Assembly (NCBI RefSeq): GCF_001746295.1
Contig: NZ_MJAH01000010.1
Location: 354,125-418,124, forward strand
From: Streptomyces sp. LUP47B
Lineage (GTDB): Bacteria > Actinomycetota > Actinomycetes > Streptomycetales > Streptomycetaceae
DNA length: 64,000 nucleotides
Direction of reading: 5' to 3'
Of this stretch, positions 48,904 through 57,765 are shown one piece after another; the first letter of the stretch is position 1; every line of letters starts with the position of its first letter. The position numbers and the translations under genes were made by a program. Under the pieces are notes generated by a model that saw only the letters and a list, made by a program, of their open reading frames with translations, made no database searches and was not told the origin of the DNA.

Positions 48904-50145
48904 GTGGAGACGACGGGCGTGCGGCGGTCCCTGACGTGGCTGCTGCTGACCTGGGGCGTGACCAGGCTGTTGCTGCTCCTGGTCGTCTTCAAGGTGTACG
49001 TCTTCCCCGGGCCGGACGTCACCAGTGACGTGTCGGTCATCTACCAGGGCTGGTACGACGTCCTGCGCACCGGAACGTTCCCGCAGTCCGACGTGACCTG
49101 GCAGTATCCGCCCGCCGCCGCCCTCGCGATCCTCTCCCCCGCGCTGCTGCCCTTCCTGGAGTACACACAGGCCTTCTTCCTCATGGCCTTCGCCGCGGAC
49201 CTGGCCGCCCTCCTCCTGCTGCTGTACGCGGGGCTGCGTCCCGGACGGCGGCTGCGGGGAGCGTGGGTGTGGGTGGCGGGCGTACCTCTGCTCGGCCCGA
49301 CCGTCTACTCCCGTTACGACGTGATGGTGACCGCGGTGGCCGTCGCCGCGGTTCTCGCGGCCGCCCGGCATCCGAAGGTGGCCGGGGCGCTGGTGGGCTT
49401 CGGGGCGCTGCTGAAGGTGTGGCCGGCGCTGATCCTCGTCGGGATCCGCAGGCGCAGCGTCTGGGCCTCGGCGGGGGTGACGGTCGCGGTGGTGGCCGGA
49501 CTGTTCTCCGTCGCGATGCCCGGGGCCTTCGCCTTCCTGACCTTCCAGCGGGAGCGGGGCACCGAGGTGGAGTCGCTGGGCTCGCTGGTCTTCCACATCG
49601 CCCGGCACCACGGCTGGAACGGCTCGGTCCTGCTCAACTACGGCTCGGTCGAGTTCCTCGGCCCGTGGGTGACCGCGGTCAGCACGGCCGCGCTCGCGCT
49701 GACCGGCATGGCCTTCGGACTGCTGCTGCTGTGGCGGCTCGCGGCCACCCGGTTCGAGGCGCACACGGCGGCCGACGCGGCGCTGGTGGCGGTGCTGATG
49801 TTCACCACCACCAGCCGCGTGATCAGCCCGCAGTACATGGTGTGGCTGGTCGGTCTCGCGGCGGCCTGTCTGTGCTTCCGCGGGAGCCGGATGGGCGTGC
49901 CGGCCGCCATGGTGCTGATGGCGTGCTTCGTGACGGTCCTGGAGTTCCCGATCTGGTTCGCGGACATCGTGGGGAGCACCCCGCGCGGCATCACCCTCCT
50001 GATCGCGCGCAACGGCCTGCTGGTCCTCGCCACCGTCATCGGCATGCGCGAGCTGTGGAAGGCGACGGTCCACAAGCCCGCCCCGGCGCTCCCGGCACCG
50101 GATCAGACCGAGGCACCCGCCCAGGAGGCCTCCGCCTCCTCCTGA
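48904..50145 (+). CDS. DUF2029/GT87-like integral membrane glycosyltransferase
   Basis: 413 residues from GTG 48904. About ten helices start with LTWLLLTWGVTRLLLLLVV. The external-loop region DVSVIYQGWYDVLRTGTFP and QYPPAAALAILSPALLP is typical of polyprenyl-phosphate-mannose-dependent GT-C enzymes. ISPQYMVWLVGL near 300 is also conserved in the family. The neighbouring GT4 gene makes lipomannan- or glycan-like synthesis plausible. Confidence 0.86.
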   Translation: METTGVRRSLTWLLLTWGVTRLLLLLVVFKVYVFPGPDVTSDVSVIYQGWYDVLRTGTFPQSDVTWQYPPAAALAILSPALLPFLEYTQAFFLMAFAADLAALLLLLYAGLRPGRRLRGAWVWVAGVPLLGPTVYSRYDVMVTAVAVAAVLAAARHPKVAGALVGFGALLKVWPALILVGIRRRSVWASAGVTVAVVAGLFSVAMPGAFAFLTFQRERGTEVESLGSLVFHIARHHGWNGSVLLNYGSVEFLGPWVTAVSTAALALTGMAFGLLLLWRLAATRFEAHTAADAALVAVLMFTTTSRVISPQYMVWLVGLAAACLCFRGSRMGVPAAMVLMACFVTVLEFPIWFADIVGSTPRGITLLIARNGLLVLATVIGMRELWKATVHKPAPALPAPDQTEAPAQEASASS

Positions 50146-50195
50146 ACCCCGGCACACCATCGGAACCCTGAGGCGGAGGCCGTCGAGCGTTTGGA

Positions 50196-51389
50196 TCAGC
50201 CGAGCTGAGCCCTCAGGTACTCCCGCCACTCGGCGGTGAAAGTCTTCAAGTCGGTGCCGAGCACCTTCGCCATGGCCTCCTCCACCGCCCCCGGCCGCTC
50301 CTTGTGGGTGCCCACGGCCCGGTAGAAGGCGTCCAGCTTCGCCTCGCCCCACCGGTCCGCGATCATCCGGCAGGCCATCCAGCCGCTCTCGTAGGACTTG
50401 GCGAGCGCGGTCGCGCTGCCGGCGAAACCGAAGTCCGCGTCGGACGGCAGGACCGTCGGTATCCGGCGTTCCGCGACGGCTCCTCCCAGCTCCGGTGCGG
50501 CCTCGGCCGGGGTGCGTCCGGTGCCGCGGTAACCGACCCAGTCGGCGTACCCCTCCGACAGCCACAGCGGGGTCGCGGCGGTGGTGTCGGCGCGGGTGGC
50601 GACATGGGTGGTCTCGTGGGTGAGCACGACCTGCCCGCCCACGGTGCCGAGGAGGCCGTACGCGTCGGGGTTGACGATGATCCGGTCCGCGGGCGCCTGC
50701 GCCGGGGCGCCGGTCTCGCCGGTGGTGACGGCCGCGATCCCGCGGTACGAGGAGGCGGGCGAGCCGAGCAGGCCCCCCATTCCCTGCACGGACCTCGGTA
50801 CGAGCACGACGACGTGCCGGGACCACCCGGCGCCCCAGGCGTCCGACACGGCGGGCACGGCGTGGTCGGCCAGATCCGCGAAGGAGTGCAGCTTCTCGCC
50901 GGAGTGTCCGACGCCGAGGACCATGCTGTGCCTGCCGCGGACGACGGTCACCTCGCCCTGGTCCCACAGCTGTTGTGGTGCCTTCCTGGCGGGCTTCTCA
51001 GCGACGACGTACCACTGGCCGGACGCGTCCAGGGAGAGGTCCAGGGTCCGGGCGACGGTGACGGGTGCGCTGTCGTAGCCCTGGACCTGGTAGCGCAGTT
51101 CCGCGTCGGCGGTGGCGGTGGAGCCGCTGCGGTGGACGCCGGTGACCTTGTAGGACCAGGAGGCGAGCGGTACCGCGCTGACGTCCTCGAACCAACTCGC
51201 GGTGCCCGTCCGGGCGATCGCCGCCTTGTCCCGGTCGAGGACGGCGGCGGCCCGCCGGTCGAGGACGCGCTGCACGTCGGCCTTGGCGGTGTCGGTGGCC
51301 GTCGGTCTCCCGCCGCAGGCCACCAGGGAGGTCAGCAGCAGGCACAGCACCACGACACCGTGTTTCGACGCCCGCCTTCGACCAGCCAT
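50196..51389 (-). CDS. Lipoprotein with gluzincin-type zinc peptidase domain
   Basis: 397 residues. Basic N-terminus, hydrophobic stretch and lipobox LTSLVAC put it on the outer face of the membrane. The central part resembles an NTF2-like/SnoaL domain (residues 35-135); the C-terminal part has HETTH (zinc) and LSEGYADWVGY, whose Glu would be the third ligand, as in peptidase-MA-like gluzincins. The substrate is unknown. It lies next to two secreted NlpC/P60 hydrolases on the same strand. Confidence 0.84.
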   Translation of the reverse strand: MAGRRRASKHGVVVLCLLLTSLVACGGRPTATDTAKADVQRVLDRRAAAVLDRDKAAIARTGTASWFEDVSAVPLASWSYKVTGVHRSGSTATADAELRYQVQGYDSAPVTVARTLDLSLDASGQWYVVAEKPARKAPQQLWDQGEVTVVRGRHSMVLGVGHSGEKLHSFADLADHAVPAVSDAWGAGWSRHVVVLVPRSVQGMGGLLGSPASSYRGIAAVTTGETGAPAQAPADRIIVNPDAYGLLGTVGGQVVLTHETTHVATRADTTAATPLWLSEGYADWVGYRGTGRTPAEAAPELGGAVAERRIPTVLPSDADFGFAGSATALAKSYESGWMACRMIADRWGEAKLDAFYRAVGTHKERPGAVEEAMAKVLGTDLKTFTAEWREYLRAQLG

Positions 51390-51423
51390 GTTTCCCGATC
51401 GTACGGGTATCGGATGCCGTCGG

Positions 51424-52434
51424 TCAGGGGCGTGTGACCGTCGCCCCCGGCATCATGCCCACCGGGTCGTAGCGCACCGGGGCGCCGGGATAGGGGGCGT
51501 GGACGACCTGACCGTTGCCGACGTACATGCCGACGTGGCTGGCGTCGCCCCGGTACGTGACCAGGTCGCCGGGCATCGCCTGGGAGAGCGGGACCTGGCG
51601 GCCGGCGTAGCGCTGGGCCTGGGAGGTGCGGGGCAGGGAGACGCCGGCCTGGGCGTAGGCCCACTGCATCAGGCCCGAACAGTCGAAGCCGGTGGGCCCG
51701 TTGGCGCCCCACACGTACGGCATGCCGATCGCGGACTGCGCGGCGGCCACCGCGGCAGCTGCCCGACCCGAGGGCGCCACCGCACCCGAGAGGTCGGGCA
51801 GCCGGCCGGAGCGGGAGGCCCGGTCGTAGGCGGCGCGTTCGTCGGACGGCAGGGAGTTGAGCAGCTCGCGCGCTCTGGCGAGCTTCCTCTCGACGGTCCG
51901 CTTGTGGGAGGCGACCGCCTTGCGGCTCTTCTCCAGTTCGCCGAGCTTGAATGCCGCTTCGCTGCGCTCCTGGGCGAGTTCGCGCATGGCCACCTCGAGG
52001 TCCTTGAGCTCTCCCGCCTGGTGGGCGCTGATCCGGTCGAGGACGGCGGCCTTGTCGAGGTACTCGTCCGGGTCGTCGGAGAACAGCAGCGCGAGAGACG
52101 GGTCGAGGCCGCCGGAGCGGTACTGGGCGCCGGCCAGCGAACCGAGCGCCTCCCGCATGGAGTTGATGCGCTCCTGCTGCCGCGCGATGCCGTCCTGCGC
52201 GGTGCTGACCTCCTCGCGCAGCGAGTCGGCGCGCTCGTCGGCCTTGTTGTAGGCCTCGGTGGCGTGCTCGGCCTCCTCGTAGAGACGGTCCACCTCGGCC
52301 CGGGTGTCGTCGGACGGGGCGGCGACGGCCGGTACGGCGCCGAGCGCGGCAGCCGCCGCGGACAGCACGCCCAGGGCGGCACCGGCGCCCCGGTTGAACC
52401 CGGACGTCTGGACAAGGCGGCGATGGGACCCCAC
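51424..52434 (-). CDS. Secreted NlpC/P60 (C40) peptidoglycan hydrolase
   Basis: 336 residues from GTG 52434 with GGAAGGAG upstream. A signal peptide (cleavage near VAA-PSD, about residue 40) is followed by a long coiled-coil domain (about 42-210) and a C-terminal C40 domain. The catalytic Cys is in GFDCSGLMQWAYAQAG and His in ASHVGMYVGNGQVVHAP. It should cleave the D-Glu-diamino-acid bond in stem peptides, with the coiled coil as regulator, as in RipA-like enzymes. Paralogue of the next gene. Confidence 0.93.
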   Translation of the reverse strand: MGSHRRLVQTSGFNRGAGAALGVLSAAAAALGAVPAVAAPSDDTRAEVDRLYEEAEHATEAYNKADERADSLREEVSTAQDGIARQQERINSMREALGSLAGAQYRSGGLDPSLALLFSDDPDEYLDKAAVLDRISAHQAGELKDLEVAMRELAQERSEAAFKLGELEKSRKAVASHKRTVERKLARARELLNSLPSDERAAYDRASRSGRLPDLSGAVAPSGRAAAAVAAAQSAIGMPYVWGANGPTGFDCSGLMQWAYAQAGVSLPRTSQAQRYAGRQVPLSQAMPGDLVTYRGDASHVGMYVGNGQVVHAPYPGAPVRYDPVGMMPGATVTRP

Positions 52435-52659
52435 GGGAAGCCGCGCTCCTTCCACTGACGGACAGAGACGTTCCCCGGCGAGGGGGAAACGCGGCCGACA
52501 GTAGCCCCGCGGCGGGGACGTATCCAACGTCCTCCATGGGCACACAACGTGACACCCCGCCTATGACGCAGGTCATGGGCGGGGTGTGGAGTCAGTCGAG
52601 CTTGTCGCGATTCGCCCGAACGGACGGCGAGCAGTCGCGATCTTGAGCAGTCGGGAGGC

Positions 52660-53694
52660 TCAGATCCGCACGCCGAACTGGAACGGCATGTTGTTGATCG
52701 ACTCGTAGCGCACGACCGTGCCGGTGCGCGGGGCGTGGATGACCTGGCCGTTGCCCGCGTACAGGGCGACGTGGTGCAGGTCGCCGTAGAAGATGACCAG
52801 ATCGCCGACCTTGAGGTCGCTCATGCTGTAGATGCGGGTGCCGGCGTTGGCCTGGGCCTGCGAGGTGCGCGGGATGGTGATGCCGGCCTGCGCGTAGGCC
52901 CAGGAGGTCAGGCCCGAGCAGTCGTAGGAGGCGGTGCCGGTGGCGCCGTAGACGTACGGCTTGCCGAGCTGGGTCTGGGCGGCGTTGAAGGCGGCCTGGG
53001 CCCGGGCGGAGGACGCGGGGGCGTCACCGAGGTCCACGCGCTCGCTCGCGGAGCGGCTGGCACGGGCGTCGGCGGCGGCGATTGCGGCCTTCTCGGCGGC
53101 CGTCAGCGTGTTGAGGAGCTTCTGCGCCTCGCCGAGCTTGCCCTGAACGGACTTCTTCTGCTTGGCCAGTTCGGTGCGGGTGCTCGCGAGGTCCTTGAGC
53201 TTCTCGGAGGCCTCGGCGCGGTCCTGGGCCAGCTCGCGCTGCTTCTCCTGGATCTTCTTCAGCGCCTCGACCTGCTGGGAGCTGAGCTGGTCCGCGGTGG
53301 ATGCCTTGTCCAGGTAGTCCTCCGGGTTGGAGGACAGGAAGAGCTGGAGCGAGGAGTCGATGGTGCCGCTGCGGTACTGCGCGGCGGCCGCGAGGCCTAT
53401 GGAGTCCCGCAGTTCGTTCAGGTCGTCCTGGCCGCGGGCCACGTTGTCCTGGATGGTGGAGATCTCCTTCTGGAGCTTCTCCTGCTTCTCCTTGGCGCCG
53501 TTGAGCTTCTCGGTGGCCTGCTCGGCCTGCTCGTAGAGGGCGTCGACCTTCGCCTTGACCTCGTCCTTGCTCGGCTTCTCGCTCGGCGCGGCGTTGGCGG
53601 CATTGGCACTGAGGGCCACGGCGGCAGCGGCTGCGGTCGTGAGCACGGTCACGCGCGTACGGCTCGGCTGCTTGGGTCGACGGTGGGACGCCAC
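52660..53694 (-). CDS. Secreted NlpC/P60 (C40) peptidoglycan hydrolase, paralogue
   Basis: 344 residues from GTG 53694 with AAGGAG upstream. Same layout: signal peptide (cleavage near ANA-APS, about 36), coiled coil (about 40-215) and C40 domain with Cys in YDCSGLTSWAYAQAG and His in LHHVALYAGNGQVIHAP. Tandem position and shared architecture indicate a gene duplication. A strong promoter lies about 55 bp upstream. Confidence 0.93.
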   Translation of the reverse strand: MASHRRPKQPSRTRVTVLTTAAAAAVALSANAANAAPSEKPSKDEVKAKVDALYEQAEQATEKLNGAKEKQEKLQKEISTIQDNVARGQDDLNELRDSIGLAAAAQYRSGTIDSSLQLFLSSNPEDYLDKASTADQLSSQQVEALKKIQEKQRELAQDRAEASEKLKDLASTRTELAKQKKSVQGKLGEAQKLLNTLTAAEKAAIAAADARASRSASERVDLGDAPASSARAQAAFNAAQTQLGKPYVYGATGTASYDCSGLTSWAYAQAGITIPRTSQAQANAGTRIYSMSDLKVGDLVIFYGDLHHVALYAGNGQVIHAPRTGTVVRYESINNMPFQFGVRI

Positions 53695-53746
53695 GGAGGT
53701 GAACTCCTTCTTTTGAGTGATCACCCGCTCGGAGGTTCGAGCCCAG

Positions 53747-53775
53747 ACCCTAGTGACCTTCCCGTGATCATTCAA
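53747..53775 (-). promoter_or_regulatory. Promoter of the upstream NlpC/P60 gene
   Basis: Minus strand: -35 TTGAAT (53775-53770), 17-nt spacer, -10 TAGGGT (53752-53747). GTGATCAC (53717-53724) lies in the leader and a near copy GTGATCAT (53764-53771) overlaps the -35. Confidence 0.6.
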
Positions 53776-53867
53776 ATCCTCAGGAGCAAAATCTGGTCAC
53801 GCCTTGCAATCTTTACACACAACTCACGTGCAGTGATCCGCGCTTGACGCTACGTTGCGTGATGATA

Positions 53868-53882
53868 CGACCAATTCGGTCG
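53868..53882 (-). terminator. Short hairpin after the NYN gene
   Basis: CGACC-AATTC-GGTCG, 22 bp after the NYN gene stop on the minus strand. The stem is only 5 bp, so this is tentative. Confidence 0.35.
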
Positions 53883-53903
53883 TTAAACCGCTAACTTCGA
53901 GGT

Positions 53904-55247
53904 TTAGGACAGCCGCTTCAGAAGCACCGCAGAAGCGACCGGCCGTGCCCCCGCCTTGGCGATGCCGTCGGCGACCTCGCGGTCGGTCGAGGCGACGATC
54001 ACCGGCCGTCCGGGCGGCTCGGCGCGCACCAGCTGGCGGATCAACTCGTCGGCGGTGACACCCGCCTTGGAGAACAGCACCCGCACCCCGCGCGGCGGCG
54101 CGAGCAGCACGGGCGCGGCCAGCTCGGCCCCGTCGAAGACACAGGTCACCTCGGCCCCCGTCTGCGCGGCGAGCTGGGAGAGCTGCCCGAGGAGCCTCAG
54201 GCGCTGCTTCTCCAGCGGCATCTGGGGATAGCCGGTCTTGGTGACGTTGTAGCCGTCGACCACCAAGTGCGCCTGGGGCAGGGCCAGAAGCTGGTCCAGG
54301 ATCGCGGGGTCGTTCTCGGACAGTGCCCGCGCGGCGATGTCCTTCGGGGTCATGCGGCCCGGTTCGACCGCGTCCACCGTCTCGGCGGGCCGCACGGAGA
54401 CCGGCGGCAGCGCCAGCTCCCGCCGCAGCCCCTGGGCCGCGTCCAGAACGGTGTCCAGAAGCAGACGCACGCGCATGTCCTCGACACTGCGCCCCTCCCG
54501 CGCTGCTCTGCGCGTGGCCTCCAGGGCGGCCTCCGACTCCCCGAGGCGGGCCTTCAGGCGCCGGGACTCGCTCTCGGCGGCGGACACCTGAGCCTGGCTC
54601 TCGGTGCGTGCGGCGTCCATCTCGGCCTGCAGCTTGCGCAGGGCGGCCTCGCCGCGCTTGACGTCACTGAGTGCCGCCCGCAGCTTGCGGTGCAGCGATT
54701 CGGCTTCCTTCCTGGCGGACTCCAGGTCGGTGCGCAGCCGCTCGGTCTCGGCACGCGTCTGGTCGCGGGCGGCCGTGAGCTCCTCGCGCAGCCGCTCCAG
54801 CTCGGCGCGGCTCTCCTCGTCGGCCCGCTCGGCGTCCGCCCGCAGGGCCTCCTCGCCGGCCGCGGTGACCAGCTTGACCCAGCCGGTCGGCCGCAGAACA
54901 TAGGCCGCGGCCGCCACATCGAGCGGGTCCGCGGCCGGGGGCGGCGCACCGGAGTCGAGCGCACCGGCGAGCTCCGGCTGGGCCTCTCTGAACTTCTCCC
55001 CGATCCGCTGGCGGAACAGCGGATCGGTCTCCAGCGCGGCCGCCATGGCGTTGCCCGCGAACTTGGCCCGCCGGTTCGGCGCGAAGCGCGCGTACTGCCT
55101 GAGCTGTGCGGGCAGTTCGCCGACGGTCAGCCCGCCGAAGCCCTCCGAGACGATGTGCACGACCCTGCGTCGCACACCGTCGGGCAGCGGACGGTCGAGC
55201 ACCTCGGCGGCGCCGTCGCCCGGCTCCCCGCCTTGTGTCTCCACCAT
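53904..55247 (-). CDS. NYN (PIN-like) domain RNA-binding/ribonuclease protein
   Basis: 447 residues. N-terminal conserved domain (about 20-125: GLTVGELPAQLRQYARFAPN), a long charged coiled coil (about 130-260) and a C-terminal YacP-like NYN domain with LVVDGYNVTKTG, VTCVFDGAE and VIVASTDREVAD, i.e. the acidic residues of a PIN-type nuclease. In Bacillus the NYN protein YacP (Rae1) is a ribosome-associated endoribonuclease; whether this one cleaves RNA is inference. Followed by the NlpC/P60 genes on the same strand. Confidence 0.9.
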   Translation of the reverse strand: MVETQGGEPGDGAAEVLDRPLPDGVRRRVVHIVSEGFGGLTVGELPAQLRQYARFAPNRRAKFAGNAMAAALETDPLFRQRIGEKFREAQPELAGALDSGAPPPAADPLDVAAAAYVLRPTGWVKLVTAAGEEALRADAERADEESRAELERLREELTAARDQTRAETERLRTDLESARKEAESLHRKLRAALSDVKRGEAALRKLQAEMDAARTESQAQVSAAESESRRLKARLGESEAALEATRRAAREGRSVEDMRVRLLLDTVLDAAQGLRRELALPPVSVRPAETVDAVEPGRMTPKDIAARALSENDPAILDQLLALPQAHLVVDGYNVTKTGYPQMPLEKQRLRLLGQLSQLAAQTGAEVTCVFDGAELAAPVLLAPPRGVRVLFSKAGVTADELIRQLVRAEPPGRPVIVASTDREVADGIAKAGARPVASAVLLKRLS

Positions 55248-55282
55248 CCGTCACACCCCATCACTGTGCGGGGCCGGCTCTG

Positions 55283-55522
55283 TCAGGAGTCGGCGCCCGG
55301 CCTGTCCACGAGTTCCACCTGGTCCACGGCATTGCACCAGCGGCACCGCACCGACTCGATGGTCTCACTGACCACCTCGCGCTCCTCGACCTTCGGCTCT
55401 CCGGCCAGGTCGAGGTGGACGTACTCGACGACCTTCGACGAGCGGGTCACGTCGAAGCGCGTGAGGTTGCCGCAGAGGGTGCAGCGCCACCGCGTCGAGG
55501 CGGTCGGGAGGGGAACCGTCAT
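55283..55522 (-). CDS. Small zinc-ribbon protein, unknown
   Basis: 79 residues from ATG 55522. Two CxxC knuckles, CTLCGN (about 14-19) and CRWCNA (about 60-65), should bind one zinc. The centre is a beta-type stretch (VVEYVHLDLAGEPKVEEREVV). It precedes the NYN gene on the same strand by 35 nt and may be co-transcribed. No function is known to me. Confidence 0.8.
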   Translation of the reverse strand: MTVPLPTASTRWRCTLCGNLTRFDVTRSSKVVEYVHLDLAGEPKVEEREVVSETIESVRCRWCNAVDQVELVDRPGADS

Positions 55523-55687
55523 CGTGACTGTGCTCTTTCCTACTAGCCATTGTCCGTGACACACCGGCGGCCCGGTGCGTGTGGCTCGTAACCCTAAGGC
55601 CTGGCGGGTACTCGCCGCTCGGGCGTCCACAGGGCCTCCCCGACGGCGAGGCGGTCTGTGCGGTTGCGTCCCGTTACGCCATGCTCT

Positions 55688-56452
55688 GTGTTCGTGATCA
55701 GTAACTGGAGGGTGACGGTCGGTGGAGCGAAGAGGTCGCTGTGGGGGCCGGCACCGGTCACCTACGGCCTGATCGCCCTGTGCTGTCTGGTCTTCCTGGT
55801 CGGCCCCGCCTCGGGTCTCGATCCGGCGTACGGCTCCGGGGGCGCGGCCCTGGCCGCCCAGCGGGCCTACTTCCACCGGTGGGGCGTGGTGCCCGCGGAG
55901 CTCTTCGCGGACTCCCCCGGTGCCGCCCTCACCCCGGCGACCGCGCTGTTCGTGCACGGCAGCTGGGTGCATCTGCTGGGCAACATGCTCTTCCTCTATG
56001 TCTTCGGGGTGATGACCGAGGAACGGATGGGCCGGGTGCAGTTCCTCCTCTTCTACGTCGGCTGCGGCTACCTCGCCCTGCTGGGCTACGCGGCCGCCAA
56101 CGCCGACTCCGAGCAGTCCCTGGTCGGTGCCTCCGGGGCGATCTCGGCGGTCCTCGGCGCGTTCCTGTTCCTGTTCCCCGGGGCCCGGGTGACCAGTCTT
56201 CTGCCGTTCCTCTTCTTCCTGCCGCTGCGCTTCCCGGCCTGGGTCGTCCTCCCCTTCTGGGCGGCCCTGCAGTGGCTGGCGGCGGGCCGCGCCTCCGACG
56301 GTCCGGGGGTGGCCTATCTGGCCCACCTGGTGGGCTTCGGCCTGGGCCTGGTCTTCGCGTGGGTGCGCTTCGGCCGTACCACTGCGGTGTCTTCCCGGGG
56401 GCCAGCCCCCGGACCCCCGGCAGAAAAACCAGGCCAGCCGGACCGCGAGTAG
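55688..56452 (+). CDS. Rhomboid-family intramembrane serine protease
   Basis: About 254 residues. Six helices; HGSWVHLLGNMLFL (TM2), catalytic Ser in GASGAISAVLGAFL (TM4) and His in YLAHLVGFGLGL (TM6) form the rhomboid dyad. TACGCC lies exactly 7 nt before GTG 55688, so a leaderless start is chosen; GTG 55694 and 55712 are alternatives. It would cut membrane proteins within or near their helices. Confidence 0.9.
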   Translation: MFVISNWRVTVGGAKRSLWGPAPVTYGLIALCCLVFLVGPASGLDPAYGSGGAALAAQRAYFHRWGVVPAELFADSPGAALTPATALFVHGSWVHLLGNMLFLYVFGVMTEERMGRVQFLLFYVGCGYLALLGYAAANADSEQSLVGASGAISAVLGAFLFLFPGARVTSLLPFLFFLPLRFPAWVVLPFWAALQWLAAGRASDGPGVAYLAHLVGFGLGLVFAWVRFGRTTAVSSRGPAPGPPAEKPGQPDRE

Positions 56453-56494
56453 GGTGAGAGCCCCGCCACCGGCCTCCGAGGGAGAGAACCAGCA

Positions 56495-56776
56495 GTGATC
56501 ACCGCGATCGTCCTCATCAAGACCAGCGTGGACCGGATCCCCGAGATCGCGGAGCGGATCGCCGCGCTGGAGTCCGTGAGCGAGGTCTTCTCCGTCACGG
56601 GCACGTACGACCTGATCGCCATGGTCCGGGTCAAGCAGCACGAGGACCTCGCCGAGGTCATCCCCGGCAGCATCAGCAAGATCCCGGGCGTGGAGGGAAC
56701 GGACACCCACGTGGCGTTCCGGACCTACTCCCAGCACGACCTGGAGGCCGCGTTCGCGATCGGCCTCGACGGCTGA
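56495..56776 (+). CDS. Stand-alone Lrp/AsnC ligand-binding (RAM) domain protein
   Basis: 93 residues from GTG 56495 (GGGAGAGAACC upstream). The whole protein is the alpha/beta RAM domain (VLIKTSVDRIPEIAERIAAL ... TGTYDLIAMVRVK ... GTDTHVAFRTYS); no DNA-binding part is present. Such SAM-type proteins bind amino acids and may modulate full Lrp proteins. It is 42 nt after the rhomboid gene and probably in the same operon. Confidence 0.92.
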   Translation: MITAIVLIKTSVDRIPEIAERIAALESVSEVFSVTGTYDLIAMVRVKQHEDLAEVIPGSISKIPGVEGTDTHVAFRTYSQHDLEAAFAIGLDG

Positions 56777-57335
56777 TGTGATGCGCTCAAGCGCAACTAG
56801 GGGCGCTTATTCATAGCCATGTCACGAGTCCTGCGGATGTTGGGCTGCCCGCCACAGGCGTCGAAGCCGTTCCCCTCCAGTACAGGCGTTGGTCAACGCG
56901 CTCTGCCAGGTCCAGGACTGTGACCCACCGCCTTGCCTGCGCAGGAGCACCCAGCTGAGGGCAGTACCGCCTGCCGTGGCTCAAGGCAGCGCTCCGTGCC
57001 TCGCCGGTCAAGATGGCACCGATCGCTGCGAGCATCCATCTCAGTCGGCTCCCCGCACGACCTGCCTGGATGATTCTCACTACGGGGGGTCAGGTTCCGG
57101 AACGCTTTCCGGTGCGGAATGAATCAGTTAACGAAAACGACGCTCGTCGAAATCTGGAGGTTCCCGATCACTCTCCCATAAAAGGCATTAATCTATCGCC
57201 TCTTCCCATCAGCATGGCGAATTTCAGCCTACTTCACATGCTCGGGCACTAAAGCAACTCTTGACTCACTTCCGTCACCTTGGTTGCATCCCTCCCAGCG
57301 ATCAAGCTGTGCTGCGACAAGCCCCTGGGGGAGAA
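56777..57335. other. 559-bp gap, left part of a lower-G+C patch
   Basis: No gene I can support. The left 300 bp have a weak minus-strand open frame (56811-57080, start LIKE MRIIQAGRAGSRLR) that matches nothing I know. 57115-57255 is strikingly AT-rich for this genome (TTAACGAAAACGACG, ATAAAAGGCATTAATC) and probably carries the promoter of the SapA-like gene. The contrast in composition marks the start of an acquired segment. Confidence 0.45.
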
Positions 57336-57746
57336 ATGAACCGCCTGATTGCCCGCACGCTGGCGACACTTGGCGTAGCCGGAGCCGCTGTGGCCACCAC
57401 AGTGAGCGTTGCACCCAACGCGGCTGCTGCAACGTACAACGGCGGCTGCGGCGCCGGATACGGCGTGGTGAACTCGGCATCCGTCGGCACGGTGGGCACT
57501 GTCTTCCTCACCTACAACTCATCGACTGGGAGGAACTGCGTCGTCACCATTCGAAACTCTTCCGGCAGCGCTACCACCATCTGCGAGAAACTGTGGACCG
57601 ACAGCGACAGCAACAGCAAATGCGAACCCAACCTGACGACTTGGGGAGGCCCCATCTACCTGTACGCCTCCGGTGAATGCGTCTCCTGGCGCGGCACCAT
57701 CGGAAGCGTGACCGGCGGCAAAAACGACACGAACTGTGGTACATGA
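57336..57746 (+). CDS. Secreted SapA-like (spore-associated protein A) protein
   Basis: 136 residues from ATG 57336, with GGGGGAGAA upstream. A signal peptide ends near NAAAA-TYN (about 32). The mature part, YNGGCGAGYGVVNSASVG ... VFLTYNSSTGRNCVVTIRN ... GPIYLYASGECVSWRGTIG, closely follows the small cysteine-containing secreted SapA family of Streptomyces. At least five Cys suggest disulfides. The exact role of the family is unclear (spore or aerial-hypha surface). Base composition is lower in G+C than its neighbours. Confidence 0.8.
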   Translation: MNRLIARTLATLGVAGAAVATTVSVAPNAAAATYNGGCGAGYGVVNSASVGTVGTVFLTYNSSTGRNCVVTIRNSSGSATTICEKLWTDSDSNSKCEPNLTTWGGPIYLYASGECVSWRGTIGSVTGGKNDTNCGT

Positions 57747-57765
57747 TTTACCGGCCAGTGGCGGC

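Noticed and set aside
56811..57080. An 89-codon frame in the low-G+C patch as a transposase fragment
   Set aside because: No transposase motif could be recognised; recorded only as an unexplained open frame.
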